Source: a bacterium (GTDB lineage Bacteria; Electryoneota; Electryoneia; Electryoneales; Electryoneaceae). Taken from it: a stretch of DNA of 64,000 nucleotides. The translations under genes were made by a program, and so were the position numbers. Of the stretch, positions 24,896 through 34,082 are shown one piece after another. The notes below the pieces were generated by a model. That model saw only the letters and a list, made by a program, of their open reading frames with translations, did no database searches and was not told where the DNA came from. Position 1 is the stretch's first letter; each line of letters opens with the position of its first letter. The DNA lies in contig JAHLLH010000003.1 in assembly GCA_020444265.1 (NCBI GenBank), forward strand, positions 310,001 to 374,000, in the 5' to 3' direction.

Positions 24896-25798
24896 ATGAC
24901 TGGCCCCCTCACCACCAACAATCGGTGGTTCAATCGCAATACTCTCGTTCGACTGCTGCAAAGCGAAACAGAACTGCCTGCTCTCCCGGAAATCATCCTT
25001 CGACTCGACTCATTGCTGATGAGCGAGGAAGCCGAGATGTCCGAAGTGGTCTCCCTGCTCGAAACGGAACCGGTTATCGTCGGTCGCGTTCTCTGCTTGG
25101 CCAACAGCGCGCTCTACAGCAGTGGCCGTCAATCGGTCAACAACATCCAGCGTGCGGTTCAGCGGCTTGGCTTCAAGACCGTTCGTAATCTGCTATTCGC
25201 CGCGAAACTGCCGGACATGTTCGTAGAGCTGCCGCCGGATATTCACCTTCGATTCTGGGAGCATTCCCTGACGGTCGGGTTGCTGACGCGCAACCTTGTG
25301 GTGATGAAAGGGACGGGTGATGAAAATCTCCCGGACGCGGGGTTTCTTGCGGGATTTATGCATGACATCGGGCTGCTGGTCTATGTCCAGTTGATCCCGG
25401 AAGAGTTCATGATTCTGTTGGGGCAGGGGGACAAATCGGACAGGTCGCACCATCAGCTCGAGGTTGAACACTTCGGTCTAGACCATGCCGAGTTGGGTGC
25501 CATGTACCTCGAACACCACTGGAAGCTGAGTTCGGAGGTCGTTAAAGCTGTCCGACGTCACCACATTACTCCTGTTCAGGATAACAGTTTCACCACAATT
25601 CAGAATGCGGTCTATGTTGCCAACTTGATTTGCAACCTCTACAAATTCAAGAACGGATTCACTTCGACACCTGAGCAAGACAACCTCGGGCTGCTTGCGA
25701 CCCTTGTCGAGCTGGGATACGATCATGAAAAGGTCGAGATGCTTCTGGGCATGGCACGGGATTCTGTAGCCGCGACTCGCGGGATGCTCACCAACTAA
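24896..25798 (+). CDS. HDOD domain signalling protein
   Basis: 300 residues; ATG preceded by GGATCGAGGAAACA. The HDOD pattern starts at about residue 27 with L-P-A-L-P-E-I-I-L-R-L and continues through V-V-S-L-L-E-T-E-P-V-I-V-G-R-V-L-C-L-A-N-S-A-L-Y and I-Q-R-A-V-Q-R-L-G-F-K-T-V-R-N-L. The metal-site positions of true HD phosphodiesterases are partly kept (F-W-E-H-S, G-F-M-H-D-I-G), as is usual in HDOD proteins, which are generally regulatory rather than catalytic. There is no receiver, GGDEF or EAL domain on the chain. It stands alone, with an AT-rich promoter upstream and a hairpin downstream. Confidence 0.9.
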   Translation: MTGPLTTNNRWFNRNTLVRLLQSETELPALPEIILRLDSLLMSEEAEMSEVVSLLETEPVIVGRVLCLANSALYSSGRQSVNNIQRAVQRLGFKTVRNLLFAAKLPDMFVELPPDIHLRFWEHSLTVGLLTRNLVVMKGTGDENLPDAGFLAGFMHDIGLLVYVQLIPEEFMILLGQGDKSDRSHHQLEVEHFGLDHAELGAMYLEHHWKLSSEVVKAVRRHHITPVQDNSFTTIQNAVYVANLICNLYKFKNGFTSTPEQDNLGLLATLVELGYDHEKVEMLLGMARDSVAATRGMLTN

Positions 25799-25800
25799 GA

Positions 25801-25825
25801 ACGCCTCGGCACAATGCCGAGGCGT
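25801..25825. terminator. Bidirectional hairpin between convergent genes
   Basis: ACGCCTCGGCA, loop CAA, TGCCGAGGCGT: an 11-bp perfect stem 2 bases after the HDOD stop and 23 bases from the stop of the minus-strand acyl-CoA synthetase. The T-rich flank (TTCTTAG) is on the minus strand, so it probably serves that operon better. Confidence 0.78.
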
Positions 25826-25848
25826 ACGAATTAGAACTCCTGCCGTAA

Positions 25849-27390
25849 TCAGCGACTGTGCTCCTGGTGCCAACGCTCCTTTAATTCTCTGCGTTTCAAC
25901 GAGCCATTCGGGGATCGTGGGATGGCATCTACAGTTATAACATGAGTTGGCGCCTTGAAACGAGCCAATCGTTCCGAGCAGTAGTTTTTCAGCTCTTCTT
26001 CCTCGACGGACATATCGGGACGGGCAACCACAAACGCGGCGATTTCCTCACCCATTTTCGAATCCGGTACACCGATCACCACACTTGCATGGACAGCCGG
26101 GTGAGCGTTCAGCACCAGCTCCACCTCACGTGGATAGACCGAGAAGCCACCTTTGTTGATGCGGTCATGCAGACGGCCCTTGCCAAAAAGCCAGCCATCG
26201 ATATCCATGTAGCCGATATCAGATGAATGGAACCACCCTTCGGCATCCATCGCCAGCGATGTCGCGTTGGGACGGTTCCAGTAACCAGAGAAGACTCCGG
26301 GTCCTTTGACCACAATTTCCCCGATTTCCCCGGTGGGAACAACTTCGTTGGATTCATCCACGATGCGGACATCCGTTCCAGACAAGACTCGACCGAGCGC
26401 ATCACGAGGGGTGTCCTCGCGGTGGGCTGGATTTATCGCGATCGTCGGACTGGTTTCGCAGGTGCCGTATATGGTTGCGATATGAGTGTTGAACTGCCGC
26501 TCGAACCGTGCGAGCAAGGCTTGGTCGAGCGGGCCGCCACTGGAAACTGCGAAACGAAGGGTACGTGTCTCTTCCTCACCGGCTGCATCAAGTAATGCCG
26601 CGAAGTGCATCGGCAGGCCGATGAAGACACTCGCCCGTTTCTCACGAATTTCGTTGAAGGCGCGTTCCCCGTCGAACTGATTATGGAACAACAGGGCCGC
26701 GCCGGAAGGCAGCAACATCTGTAGCTGTAAGGTGCTGCCGAAAGGGTGGTAAAAAGGGATCGCGCCGAGGACGGTATCCTTGGCGAGTACCTTCAGCTCA
26801 CGGTGTGTCTCTTCTGACGCATAGAGGATATTGCCGTGGCTGAGCATCGCGCCCTTTGGACGGCCTGTGACCCCTGCGGTGTAACGGATCAGCGCGGTAT
26901 CATCAAGCCCGCCAACGGGTTCGCCCTCATAGGCTTCGACACCTTCCATCCACGAGATGACATCGTAGGGGTCGCTGCCGCTGGAGCCGACAACGACATG
27001 ATGCTGCAGGCTTTCGTGACCCTCAATCGCTGTGTGAATGCGCTCCTGAAAATCCCCCCACGAAAAGAGCGCTTTCGCCTCGCTGTCCTCGAGCAGATAG
27101 CTCAGTTCATCCGGAGGAGTGAGTTCGTGGATCGGCACCAGGATCGCGCCAATGAAATGCACGGCATATTGCAGGAAGAGGTAGGGGGGAACATTGGGCA
27201 GCAGGACCGCAACACGGTCCCCCTTACCGATCCCGATGTTCTGTAACCCACCAGCCACCTCACGCGCGGCCAGTTCCACAGCTTTCCAGGTCAGACTGCG
27301 TTCGGCCCAGTAAATCGCGGGGGAATCCCCGGTGTCCCCGTTTGCACGGGCGATCAACAGGTCGACAATATTGGATGGTCTATCGGTCAT
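25849..27390 (-). CDS. AMP-dependent acyl-CoA synthetase/ligase
   Basis: 513 residues. The adenylate-forming signature is Y-T-A-G-V-T-G-R-P-K-G-A-M-L-S-H, a variant of Y-T-S-G-T-T-G with A for S and V for T. Further motifs are I-Y-G-T-C-E-T-S-P (A5 region), G-W-F-H-S-S-D-I-G-Y (A7), K-G-R-L-H-D-R-I-N-K-G-G-F (A8) and a final G-S-L-K-R-R-E-L, whose Lys is the A10 acyl-transfer residue. It activates a carboxylic acid, probably a fatty acid, to its CoA thioester. It starts within the last four bases of the yifB-like gene. The substrate cannot be predicted. Confidence 0.9.
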   Translation of the reverse strand: MTDRPSNIVDLLIARANGDTGDSPAIYWAERSLTWKAVELAAREVAGGLQNIGIGKGDRVAVLLPNVPPYLFLQYAVHFIGAILVPIHELTPPDELSYLLEDSEAKALFSWGDFQERIHTAIEGHESLQHHVVVGSSGSDPYDVISWMEGVEAYEGEPVGGLDDTALIRYTAGVTGRPKGAMLSHGNILYASEETHRELKVLAKDTVLGAIPFYHPFGSTLQLQMLLPSGAALLFHNQFDGERAFNEIREKRASVFIGLPMHFAALLDAAGEEETRTLRFAVSSGGPLDQALLARFERQFNTHIATIYGTCETSPTIAINPAHREDTPRDALGRVLSGTDVRIVDESNEVVPTGEIGEIVVKGPGVFSGYWNRPNATSLAMDAEGWFHSSDIGYMDIDGWLFGKGRLHDRINKGGFSVYPREVELVLNAHPAVHASVVIGVPDSKMGEEIAAFVVARPDMSVEEEELKNYCSERLARFKAPTHVITVDAIPRSPNGSLKRRELKERWHQEHSR

Positions 27391-28919
27391 GCTCCACCTT
27401 CACGGTCCAGGTCACGGAAGCTGATTGCTTCCAAAACATCTGCTTCGCCAACGTTTTCATGCCCGGCGAGGTCGGCGATGGTACGGGCCACTTTCAGCGC
27501 ACGGCTGTGCGCGCGTGCGGAGAGGCCGAGGCGCTGGATGGCGAGTTTGAGGGCGGCTTCCGCCTCCTCGGTGATACCTGCGAGTTCACGCAGGTGACGG
27601 GTGCTCATCTCGGCATTCGAGAAGATTTTCGCCTTCTTGAAGCGCGCCAGTTGGCGGTCTCGTGCAGCGATCACCCGCTGACGAATATTTTCGGATGGTT
27701 CGCCTTCATCCTTCAGCGATAGTTCTTCCGCTTTGACAGCCGGGACAGGCACATGCAGGTCGATACGGTCCAGCAGGGGACCGGACAACCTGGCACGGTA
27801 AGCCCGCTGTTGCGCGGTTGTAACCGATCCCTCTTCCAACTCGTTGCCGTGGTAGCGTCCCGAGGTAGGATTCATCGCGGCGACCAGGAGGAAACGGCTA
27901 GGGAAGCGGGTTGTCGCCGCAACTCGTGCGATGACCACCTCACCATCCTCGAGCGGTTGACGCAGCACTTCGAGGGTTGATTTACGAAACTCCGGCAGCT
28001 CATCCAGGAACAAGACGCCACGATGTGCCAGGCTGACTTCGCCCGGGACCGGGATGGTGCCACCACCGATCAAGCCGGCATCCGAAATGGTGTGGTGCGG
28101 GGCACGGAAGGGTCGTGTTGCCAGCAGCGCAGTTCTTGGCGGCAGGGTACCGGCAACCGAATGGATCTGGGTCGACTGGAGCGCTTCATCAAGCGTCGGG
28201 TCAGGCAGGATGGTCGGGAGACGTCTTGCCAGCATCGTTTTTCCCGATCCCGGCGGGCCGATCATCAGCAGATTATGATTTCCAGCTGCTGCAATTTCGA
28301 GGGCACGTTTCGCCCTCTGTTGCCCTTTAACCTCACGGAAATCGACTTCATAGTTTCGGTTCTGTTCAAACAGCTCGCCGATGTTGACCGTGTAGGGTTC
28401 AACCGCATCCTCACCATTCAGGAAATCGACCACTTCACGCAGACTCGCCATGGGATATATCGGCACCCCCTCCGCGACAGCAGCCTCATCGGCATTTTCA
28501 ACGGGGACAATCAGCTTCTTCCCGCCGAGAGCACGAAGCGACAAGGCGGAGGGGAGGGCGCCCTTGATGGGTCGCAACCGTCCATCAAGCGCCAGCTCTC
28601 CGACAAACACGTAGTCGTCAAGGTTCTCGTTGATAATTTGCCCCGATGAGGCGAGCAGGCCGACGGCGATGGGCAGGTCAAATGCGCTGCCCTCTTTGCG
28701 CAGATCGGCGGGGGCGAGATTGATCGTGATATTTCTGCGTGGAAAAAGCAGGCCGGAGTTTTTCATCGCGGCCATGACACGGTCTTTCGCTTCACGGACC
28801 GAGGTGCCCGCCAATCCGACGATGATAAAGTGGAGCAGCCCCCCTTCGAGCTGTGTTTCCACCTCCACGAGGGTGGCATCGATTCCTTGCAACGCCACCG
28901 TCCACAGCTTGCTGAACAT
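27387..28919 (-). CDS. comM: YifB/ComM family Mg-chelatase-like AAA ATPase
   Basis: 510 residues. An N-terminal Lon-like domain (V-E-T-Q-L-E-G-G-L-L-H-F-I-I-V-G-L, P-R-R-N-I-T-I-N-L-A-P-A-D-L-R-K-E-G) is followed by an AAA+ domain with Walker A I-G-P-P-G-S-G-K-T (about residue 217), F-R-A-P-H-H-T-I-S-D and Walker B V-L-F-L-D-E-L-P-E, and a helical C-terminal domain with L-G-L-S-A-R-A-H-S-R. In Vibrio and Haemophilus ComM is a hexameric helicase promoting branch migration during natural transformation; whether this organism is competent is unknown. It shares an operon with PgeF and MutM homologues. Confidence 0.93.
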   Translation of the reverse strand: MFSKLWTVALQGIDATLVEVETQLEGGLLHFIIVGLAGTSVREAKDRVMAAMKNSGLLFPRRNITINLAPADLRKEGSAFDLPIAVGLLASSGQIINENLDDYVFVGELALDGRLRPIKGALPSALSLRALGGKKLIVPVENADEAAVAEGVPIYPMASLREVVDFLNGEDAVEPYTVNIGELFEQNRNYEVDFREVKGQQRAKRALEIAAAGNHNLLMIGPPGSGKTMLARRLPTILPDPTLDEALQSTQIHSVAGTLPPRTALLATRPFRAPHHTISDAGLIGGGTIPVPGEVSLAHRGVLFLDELPEFRKSTLEVLRQPLEDGEVVIARVAATTRFPSRFLLVAAMNPTSGRYHGNELEEGSVTTAQQRAYRARLSGPLLDRIDLHVPVPAVKAEELSLKDEGEPSENIRQRVIAARDRQLARFKKAKIFSNAEMSTRHLRELAGITEEAEAALKLAIQRLGLSARAHSRALKVARTIADLAGHENVGEADVLEAISFRDLDREGGA

Positions 28920-28921
28920 GA

Positions 28922-29701
28922 TCAGCTCCGTCTGACAATAAACGCGGCCATCGGGGCGAAATCGTTTCCATCCCGACGGTACGAACTGAGATAGCGGTTG
29001 TCATAGGTGCAGGCGAATGTCCCTGTCTCGACGATCGCGCCTGCCGCTTTCGCCTGGAGGGTTGCCCCTTCAAGCATATCGAGATGAATCCTACCCTCAA
29101 TCTCCTTCACCGCTGGGGCGAGGATCGAGTTTTCGCGGAACCGGGTGCCAAGCTCAGGCCCGACTTCGTAACGATCGACCCCGATACCAGGCCCAATGGC
29201 AAGGTGTACATCCGACCTGGCCTCATCCGGAAGGCTGTTTACCAGATTGGTGATCAATCCCGCCAGCAGGCCACGCCAGCCAACATGCGCCATTCCGATC
29301 CACCCTGTCGAAGGCGAGACCAACCAGACAGGCAGGCAGTCAGCATGCGTCGTTAACAGGATGATGTCAGGTTCAGAGGTGACCAGTGCATCCGTCTCAT
29401 TGAACGCTTCGTCCAGGTTCCGAGCTCCTCTACCGCGGTCCTCACTGGTGACCACCTGCACGGTGGCAGTGTGTTCGAGGGCGGGGCTGACCACATCGTC
29501 GATCTTGAGGTCCCAGAGACGGAGAAACTGCATGCGGTTGTGGGCGACATCCCAAGCAGGCCGATTACGCAAGGACATCGGTCCGAATTCTTTGCGTGAC
29601 AGTCCCCAGATCAGCTCGCTGCCGTCCGGTAGACGGCGGAAGCCTTCAATCGCGGAGCTGTTGAGATTGACATCGTGGGCAGAAAAAGGTGCTGCGTCCA
29701 T
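28922..29701 (-). CDS. pgeF: PgeF/YfiH family multicopper-oxidase-like (laccase domain) protein
   Basis: 259 residues. The family signature T-H-A-D-C-L-P-V-W-L and A-H-V-G-W-R-G-L-L-A-G carries the His and Cys metal ligands, and G-P-G-I-G-V-D-R-Y-E-V-G follows. Family members include an E. coli peptidoglycan editing factor and enzymes with purine nucleoside activity. The start at 29701 overlaps the 3' end of mutM by 56 bases and has no good ribosome-binding site, so the real start may be a little downstream. It is two bases from the next gene, yifB/comM, and probably co-transcribed. Confidence 0.87.
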   Translation of the reverse strand: MDAAPFSAHDVNLNSSAIEGFRRLPDGSELIWGLSRKEFGPMSLRNRPAWDVAHNRMQFLRLWDLKIDDVVSPALEHTATVQVVTSEDRGRGARNLDEAFNETDALVTSEPDIILLTTHADCLPVWLVSPSTGWIGMAHVGWRGLLAGLITNLVNSLPDEARSDVHLAIGPGIGVDRYEVGPELGTRFRENSILAPAVKEIEGRIHLDMLEGATLQAKAAGAIVETGTFACTYDNRYLSSYRRDGNDFAPMAAFIVRRS

Positions 29702-30473
29702 GTTGAACCATTCGCTCTATGCTTGTCCCGCAACGCGGGCAGGGGTTCTCGTGACGGCCATAAACGTGGAGACGGTTGCCATACTGTCCGGGCTCGCCAT
29801 CGGGACGGCGAAAATCGGACAACGTTGTCCCCAAATTCTCAACCGCGTCGCTCAGAACACGACGAATTGCGCGGTGGAGCCGTTTGACCTGGGCTTCATT
29901 CAGTTCACCCGCTGGCAAAGCTGGGTGAACTTTCGCCAGCCAGCACGCTTCGGATGCGTAGATGTTTCCGATCCCGGCGATCAAATCCTGGCGCAACAGC
30001 AAGGTTTTGATCCCTGTTGCTCGTCCTTCAAGGATCTCGCCGAAACGTTTGGCCGTAAAGCTGGAAGATAAGGGTTCGATACCCAGTGTGCGATACCCGT
30101 CCGGTTCACTACCATCAATCAGGAAGATCGTCCCGAAAGTGCGAATGTCGACAAAGTTAAGGGTCGGTCCATCTTCCAGATGAAAAATGGCCCGGAGATG
30201 CGGCGAGGGGAGGGGAGTGTCGGAGACCAGAAGTTGGCCGCTCATGCGCAGATGGACCGCGACGGTTGGACGATTCTCCAGCTCGATCAGGATGAACTTT
30301 CCGCGTCTCGACAGCGCCACAATGTTTGCGCCACGGCAAGCATCCTCGAGCAGATGGGGGTGGCCGTGGCGAGTCACTCTTGGATGGAGCAGTTCGAGCT
30401 GGTCAATGGTTTTGCCGGTGAGCACCGGGCGCAGTGCGCGGACGACGGTTTCGACTTCGGGTAGTTCAGGCAT
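29646..30473 (-). CDS. mutM: Formamidopyrimidine-DNA glycosylase
   Basis: 275 residues. The start at ATG 30473 is fixed by chemistry: the mature enzyme must begin P-E-L-P-E-V-E after Met removal, because Pro2 is the Schiff-base nucleophile. The helix-two-turn-helix region (G-I-G-N-I-Y-A-S-E-A) and the C-terminal zinc finger (C-P-R-C-G-T then F-F-C-P-R-C-Q) are complete. The lesion-recognition and intercalation features of Fpg rather than Nei (P-E-L-P-E) support MutM. It removes oxidised purines such as 8-oxoguanine. The 3' end overlaps pgeF by 56 bases. Confidence 0.95.
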   Translation of the reverse strand: MPELPEVETVVRALRPVLTGKTIDQLELLHPRVTRHGHPHLLEDACRGANIVALSRRGKFILIELENRPTVAVHLRMSGQLLVSDTPLPSPHLRAIFHLEDGPTLNFVDIRTFGTIFLIDGSEPDGYRTLGIEPLSSSFTAKRFGEILEGRATGIKTLLLRQDLIAGIGNIYASEACWLAKVHPALPAGELNEAQVKRLHRAIRRVLSDAVENLGTTLSDFRRPDGEPGQYGNRLHVYGRHENPCPRCGTSIERMVQHGRSTFFCPRCQSQQLRD

Positions 30474-30491
30474 CAATCAACCGCCGTGGGC

Positions 30492-30947
30492 TTAATGCGG
30501 AAAGAGTTCGCCGATGACTTCGGCAAGTCGCTCCAGTTCCTTCCGGTCCTCATCGCCGAAGGCACCGACTTCATCTCCATCGATGTCGATCTCCCCGATC
30601 GCTTCGCCATCACGAAGAATAGGGACAACGATTTCACTGCGGGTGTAGGGGAAACAGGCGAGGTAGTCTTCGCGTTCGTTGACATCGTCGACCAAGACGG
30701 TCTCTTTCGTCCTGGCAGCGAGGCCGCAAATGCCTTCACCGATGGGAATGCGAACGTGTTCGGTAGCTTCCGGTCCATCCCAGGCGCCCAGAAGCAATTC
30801 ATCCCCGACCACCCAGTAGAAACCAACCCAGGAGTATGTGGATACCTTTTCTTGGAGTTGCTTTACAATCCACTTCTCCCAATTGGGGAAGTCGGTGGTC
30901 TGCTGACCTGTTTCGATGAGCTCGTCGATGAGTGCTGAAAGGGACAT
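30492..30947 (-). CDS. GAF domain protein, free-methionine sulfoxide reductase-like
   Basis: 151 residues from ATG 30947, with GGAG 9 bases upstream. It is essentially one GAF domain. The segments Y-S-W-V-G-F-Y-W-V, L-L-L-G-A-W-D-G-P, I-P-I-G-E-G-I-C-G-L-A-A and R-S-E-I-V-V-P-I match free methionine-(R)-sulfoxide reductase (fRMsr, YebR). Two of the three family cysteines are present (G-I-C-G and L-A-C-F-P-Y); the position that is usually A-C-x-R-I reads E-H-V-R-I here, so one Cys is missing. Reductase activity with two Cys is possible, but simple ligand sensing is also possible. It lies 18 bases upstream of mutM on the same strand. Confidence 0.78.
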   Translation of the reverse strand: MSLSALIDELIETGQQTTDFPNWEKWIVKQLQEKVSTYSWVGFYWVVGDELLLGAWDGPEATEHVRIPIGEGICGLAARTKETVLVDDVNEREDYLACFPYTRSEIVVPILRDGEAIGEIDIDGDEVGAFGDEDRKELERLAEVIGELFPH

Positions 30948-31265
30948 GGCTTGCTCCAGAGAATGCTGTAATCGGACTGCAAGAAAATAGGGGACGGGGT
31001 CCGTCCACCCAAGAGGGGGAGGTGTCACGCGGGAGACGGAGTGGGCAGTGGCTTGGGTGCACCGTCACCCAAGCGTGCATATCAGCACACCAATGCTTCC
31101 TAACCAGTTCCGGCAGGCCCCCGAGCCTGACGGATTTTCTGTCGGACGCCCACATCTGCCAAAACGCCGACAGCAGAGAAAACCCCGGCAGCAAACTGCC
31201 GGGGTCAAATAAAGTTCAGCGACTCCGAAGAAACCCGACACTGAAGTGTCGGGCCAGGGAAGTGC
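30948..31265. repeat. Spacer packed with palindromic repeats (318 bases)
   Basis: No gene is visible. In order: GGACGG-GGT-CCGTCC (30992-31006); GCTTGGGTG/CACCCAAGC (31051-31074); a degenerate copy of the family A double hairpin (about 31108-31160, cf. 5517-5573); a perfect ACCCCGGCAG-CAAA-CTGCCGGGGT stem (31182-31205), which read on the minus strand is followed by TTTTC and terminates pepT; and a family B palindrome (31224-31255) 10 bases from the pepT stop. This is a REP/BIME-like cluster. Confidence 0.7.
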
Positions 31266-32519
31266 TTATTTCTCCGTCCAGTGTTTGGCGAGGTAGAGGA
31301 CCACTTCCGCCGCTTTGCGGAGGCTCGATTCGGCAACCCATTCACGACGGCTGTGGAAGAGCAAGCCACCCGCGAAGATGTTCGGGGTCGGGTGACCGAG
31401 TTGGGTCAAGCGGGCGCCATCTGTGCCGCCACGGATTGACTTGCGGATCACCTTGACACCAGCGTCGATCATCGCACGTTCCGCGATGTCCACCACTTCC
31501 GGGGTCTCGCGGACGATGTCGCGCATATTCTGGTATTGGTGCGACACCTCAACCTCGATCTCGAGGCCCGGGTAGCGTTTCTCGAAGAGTCTGGCGAGCT
31601 GCTGGACGTACTCGACCTTCTCCTTGTTGCCTTCCTCTTCGAAATCACGGATGATCGCGGTCATCGAGGCATTCTCGAAGTCGCCGGAAACCTGCACGAC
31701 ATGGATGAAGCCTTCACGCTTCTCCGTGTGCTCCGGTGTCATCCACTCGGGCAGCATCGCGACCAGACGGCTGGTGACCGCGACAGCGTTGATCATCTTG
31801 TCTTTCGCGTAGCCAGGATGAACACCAATGCCCTTGACCTTCAGGTCGACACGCCAGGCATCAAAATTCTCATCCTCGAGCTCGCCCGGGTAGCCGCCAT
31901 CGAGGGTGTAGCAGAACTTCGGCAGCTTGTCCTCGTCGATCTTCACCGTGCCACGACCAATTTCCTCGTCGGGCGTGAAGATGACACGAATCTCACCGTG
32001 CTTCAGCTCGGGATACTTCTTGAAAGCAGCCATCGACGCCATGATCTCGGCGACACCAGCCTTGTCATCAGCACCCAGCAGAGTCTTGCCGGATGCGGTG
32101 ATAATAGTTTCGCCAACAAATTCCGCCAGTTCGGGGGAATCGTTGGTGGTCAGGGTCAGCTCGGGATCGTCGGGATAGGTGATGGTGGAGCCATCCCAGT
32201 TCTCAATCCGGCGCGGCTTGACATTCTCGCCCGGCTGGTCCGGGGAGGTATCGACATGGGCCAGCAACCCGAAGACCGGGGCATCAACCCCTTCGCTCGG
32301 CTTCAGGGTGGCGTAAACATACCCGAATTCACTGAGCGACACATCACTCAGGCCGAGCTCCTCGCATTCCGCCTTGAGGATCTTCAGCAGATCCCATTGA
32401 CGTTCGGTCGAGGGGGTGTTCGGGTTGTTCTCGTCGGAGGTGGTGTAAACCTGCACGTAACGCAGGAAACGATCACGAACTTCGTCCTGTACAAATTGAC
32501 GGATCTCGTCGGAAATCAT
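31266..32519 (-). CDS. pepT: Peptidase T (tripeptide aminopeptidase)
   Basis: 417 residues from ATG 32519, chosen because GGCGGGAGAACCACTG precedes it and PepT is about 410 residues long; ATG 32537 and further upstream codons are in frame but less likely. M20 metallopeptidase motifs are present: L-L-A-H-V-D-T-S-P-D (first His and Asp), L-G-A-D-D-K-A-G (bridging Asp), T-P-D-E-E-I-G-R-G (catalytic and ligand Glu) and S-I-R-G-G-T-D-G-A-R-L. It removes N-terminal residues from tripeptides in the cytoplasm, with two Zn ions. Confidence 0.95.
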   Translation of the reverse strand: MISDEIRQFVQDEVRDRFLRYVQVYTTSDENNPNTPSTERQWDLLKILKAECEELGLSDVSLSEFGYVYATLKPSEGVDAPVFGLLAHVDTSPDQPGENVKPRRIENWDGSTITYPDDPELTLTTNDSPELAEFVGETIITASGKTLLGADDKAGVAEIMASMAAFKKYPELKHGEIRVIFTPDEEIGRGTVKIDEDKLPKFCYTLDGGYPGELEDENFDAWRVDLKVKGIGVHPGYAKDKMINAVAVTSRLVAMLPEWMTPEHTEKREGFIHVVQVSGDFENASMTAIIRDFEEEGNKEKVEYVQQLARLFEKRYPGLEIEVEVSHQYQNMRDIVRETPEVVDIAERAMIDAGVKVIRKSIRGGTDGARLTQLGHPTPNIFAGGLLFHSRREWVAESSLRKAAEVVLYLAKHWTEK

Positions 32520-32710
32520 CAGTGGTTCTCCCGCCATGTGTTGTGTGACAAATGTTGCAAGGAAATAAAGATAGGAGACACGTTGAGCCTCTCCAAGGGA
32601 AGCCGGAGCAGTTTTTGGGTTTGGGAGCGGTGGTGTGTTCAGGAATGGAGGATTGTTGGTGCGGATTGCTTCGTAATCCGGCACTTGGCGGATTCCTCAC
32701 AATGAATTCT

Positions 32711-34081
32711 CTACGACAGCATGCTGCTCGTAATAAACAGGTAGAGCGCGACACCGAGCACGTCGTTGGTCATGGTGATGAAGGGGCCGCTCGCCATCGC
32801 AGGGTCGAGGTTCAGCTTTTTCAGCATGAAGGGGACCAGCGATCCGACCAAAGCCGCCATCAGGATGACCAGGAAGAGCGAGATGGATAGGGCCGCGGCG
32901 ATCAGCCAGGAGTTCTGCCAGACCACCACCACACCGATCAGCACACCCGCCAGCACGATACCGTTCAAGGCGGAGACCAGCACCTCACGGCCGACACGTT
33001 TCATGATCCGGTCGGAGAGGATTTCGCCGGTGGCGAGACCACGGACCACGATGGTTGAGGACTGAATTCCGATGTTGCCCGCCACAGCAATAATTACCGG
33101 GATGAAGAAGGCGATCAGGATGATGTTGGCGAGGGATTCTTCGAACTGGCTGATGACAATTGCGCCGAACAGCTCGCCAACGAAAGCGATCACCAGCCAG
33201 GGCAAGCGGGCGCGGGTCGCGACCAGTAGGTTACGTTCCGAGACTTCTTCTTCACCGGTACCGGTCAGGAGACCGATATCCTCTTCCGCCTCGTCCTGGA
33301 TAACATCGACGATATCGTCAACCGTAATCCGACCGATCAGCTTGTCATCCTCATCGATAACCGGCGCGGAAATGAGGTCGTAGCGCTGGAAGATCTGGGC
33401 GACCTCTTCCTGGTCCATCTTCTCGCTGACGACAATCGTGTCCTCGTCATACAACTCGTGGACCGGTTGGGATCGGGGCGCAAGCATGATGTCGAGCAGG
33501 GTGATCCGGCCCTTGAGCCGCTCGTCCGCATCCACGATGTAGACATAATGGATGTCTTCGATCCCCTCTCTGCGAGCGTTGCGAACCGCTTCCACCGCTT
33601 CACGAACTGTGTCGGAGTCACGGGCAGTTACCAGCTCGGTCGCCATCAGGCCACCAGCCGACTCCTCATCGTACCCAAGGAGCTGGACGAGTTCTTCACG
33701 GTCTTCGGTCGGGGTGGCTTCGAGGACGGTCTTCAGCGTTGATTCATCAAGCAGGGCCGCGAGGTCGGTGGCATCATCCGAGTCGAGCTGCAGCATGATC
33801 TCAGCGATGCGCTCGTCGCCCAAACGTTCCAGCAAGCTTTCCTGGTCGCTCTCTTCGAGCTCGATCAGGACTTCGTGCTGTTCATCGGCGGGGGAGAGGT
33901 CGAAAACAAGATTTCGTTCGAAGGCACTCAGCCCGGTCATCAGCGCGGCGACCTCGGCCGGATGCATTCTAACGAGTAGTTCACGTACCTGGTCGAAACG
34001 TTCCTGGTCCAGGTACGTTGACAGGGCACGCTGGAGATCTTCCAACGGTGGCCGTTGAATCTGAGAGGTTGTCTCAGCCAT
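32711..34081 (-). CDS. mgtE: Magnesium transporter MgtE
   Basis: 456 residues. The N-terminal helical MgtE_N domain (H-P-A-E-V-A-A-L-M-T-G-L, S-D-D-A-T-D-L-A-A-L-L) occupies about residues 20-125, a CBS pair follows (G-R-I-T-L-L-D-I-M-L-A-P, G-R-I-T-V-D-D-I-V-D-V-I), then five transmembrane helices with N-I-G-I-Q-S-S-T-I-V-V-R-G and a late acidic D-P-A-M-A-S-G-P-F. The acidic cytosolic domains gate the Mg channel. It begins one base after the rsmA stop on the same strand, so the two are coupled. Confidence 0.96.
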   Translation of the reverse strand: MAETTSQIQRPPLEDLQRALSTYLDQERFDQVRELLVRMHPAEVAALMTGLSAFERNLVFDLSPADEQHEVLIELEESDQESLLERLGDERIAEIMLQLDSDDATDLAALLDESTLKTVLEATPTEDREELVQLLGYDEESAGGLMATELVTARDSDTVREAVEAVRNARREGIEDIHYVYIVDADERLKGRITLLDIMLAPRSQPVHELYDEDTIVVSEKMDQEEVAQIFQRYDLISAPVIDEDDKLIGRITVDDIVDVIQDEAEEDIGLLTGTGEEEVSERNLLVATRARLPWLVIAFVGELFGAIVISQFEESLANIILIAFFIPVIIAVAGNIGIQSSTIVVRGLATGEILSDRIMKRVGREVLVSALNGIVLAGVLIGVVVVWQNSWLIAAALSISLFLVILMAALVGSLVPFMLKKLNLDPAMASGPFITMTNDVLGVALYLFITSSMLS

Positions 34082-34082
34082 G

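Noticed and set aside
30948-31265. CRISPR array, because of several short repeated hairpins
   Set aside because: The units differ from one another, have no regular spacing or spacers, and no cas gene is present.
30932-31456. A plus-strand frame of 174 codons across the pepT-GAF spacer
   Set aside because: It runs antisense into pepT and across five hairpins; no start signal or coding character.
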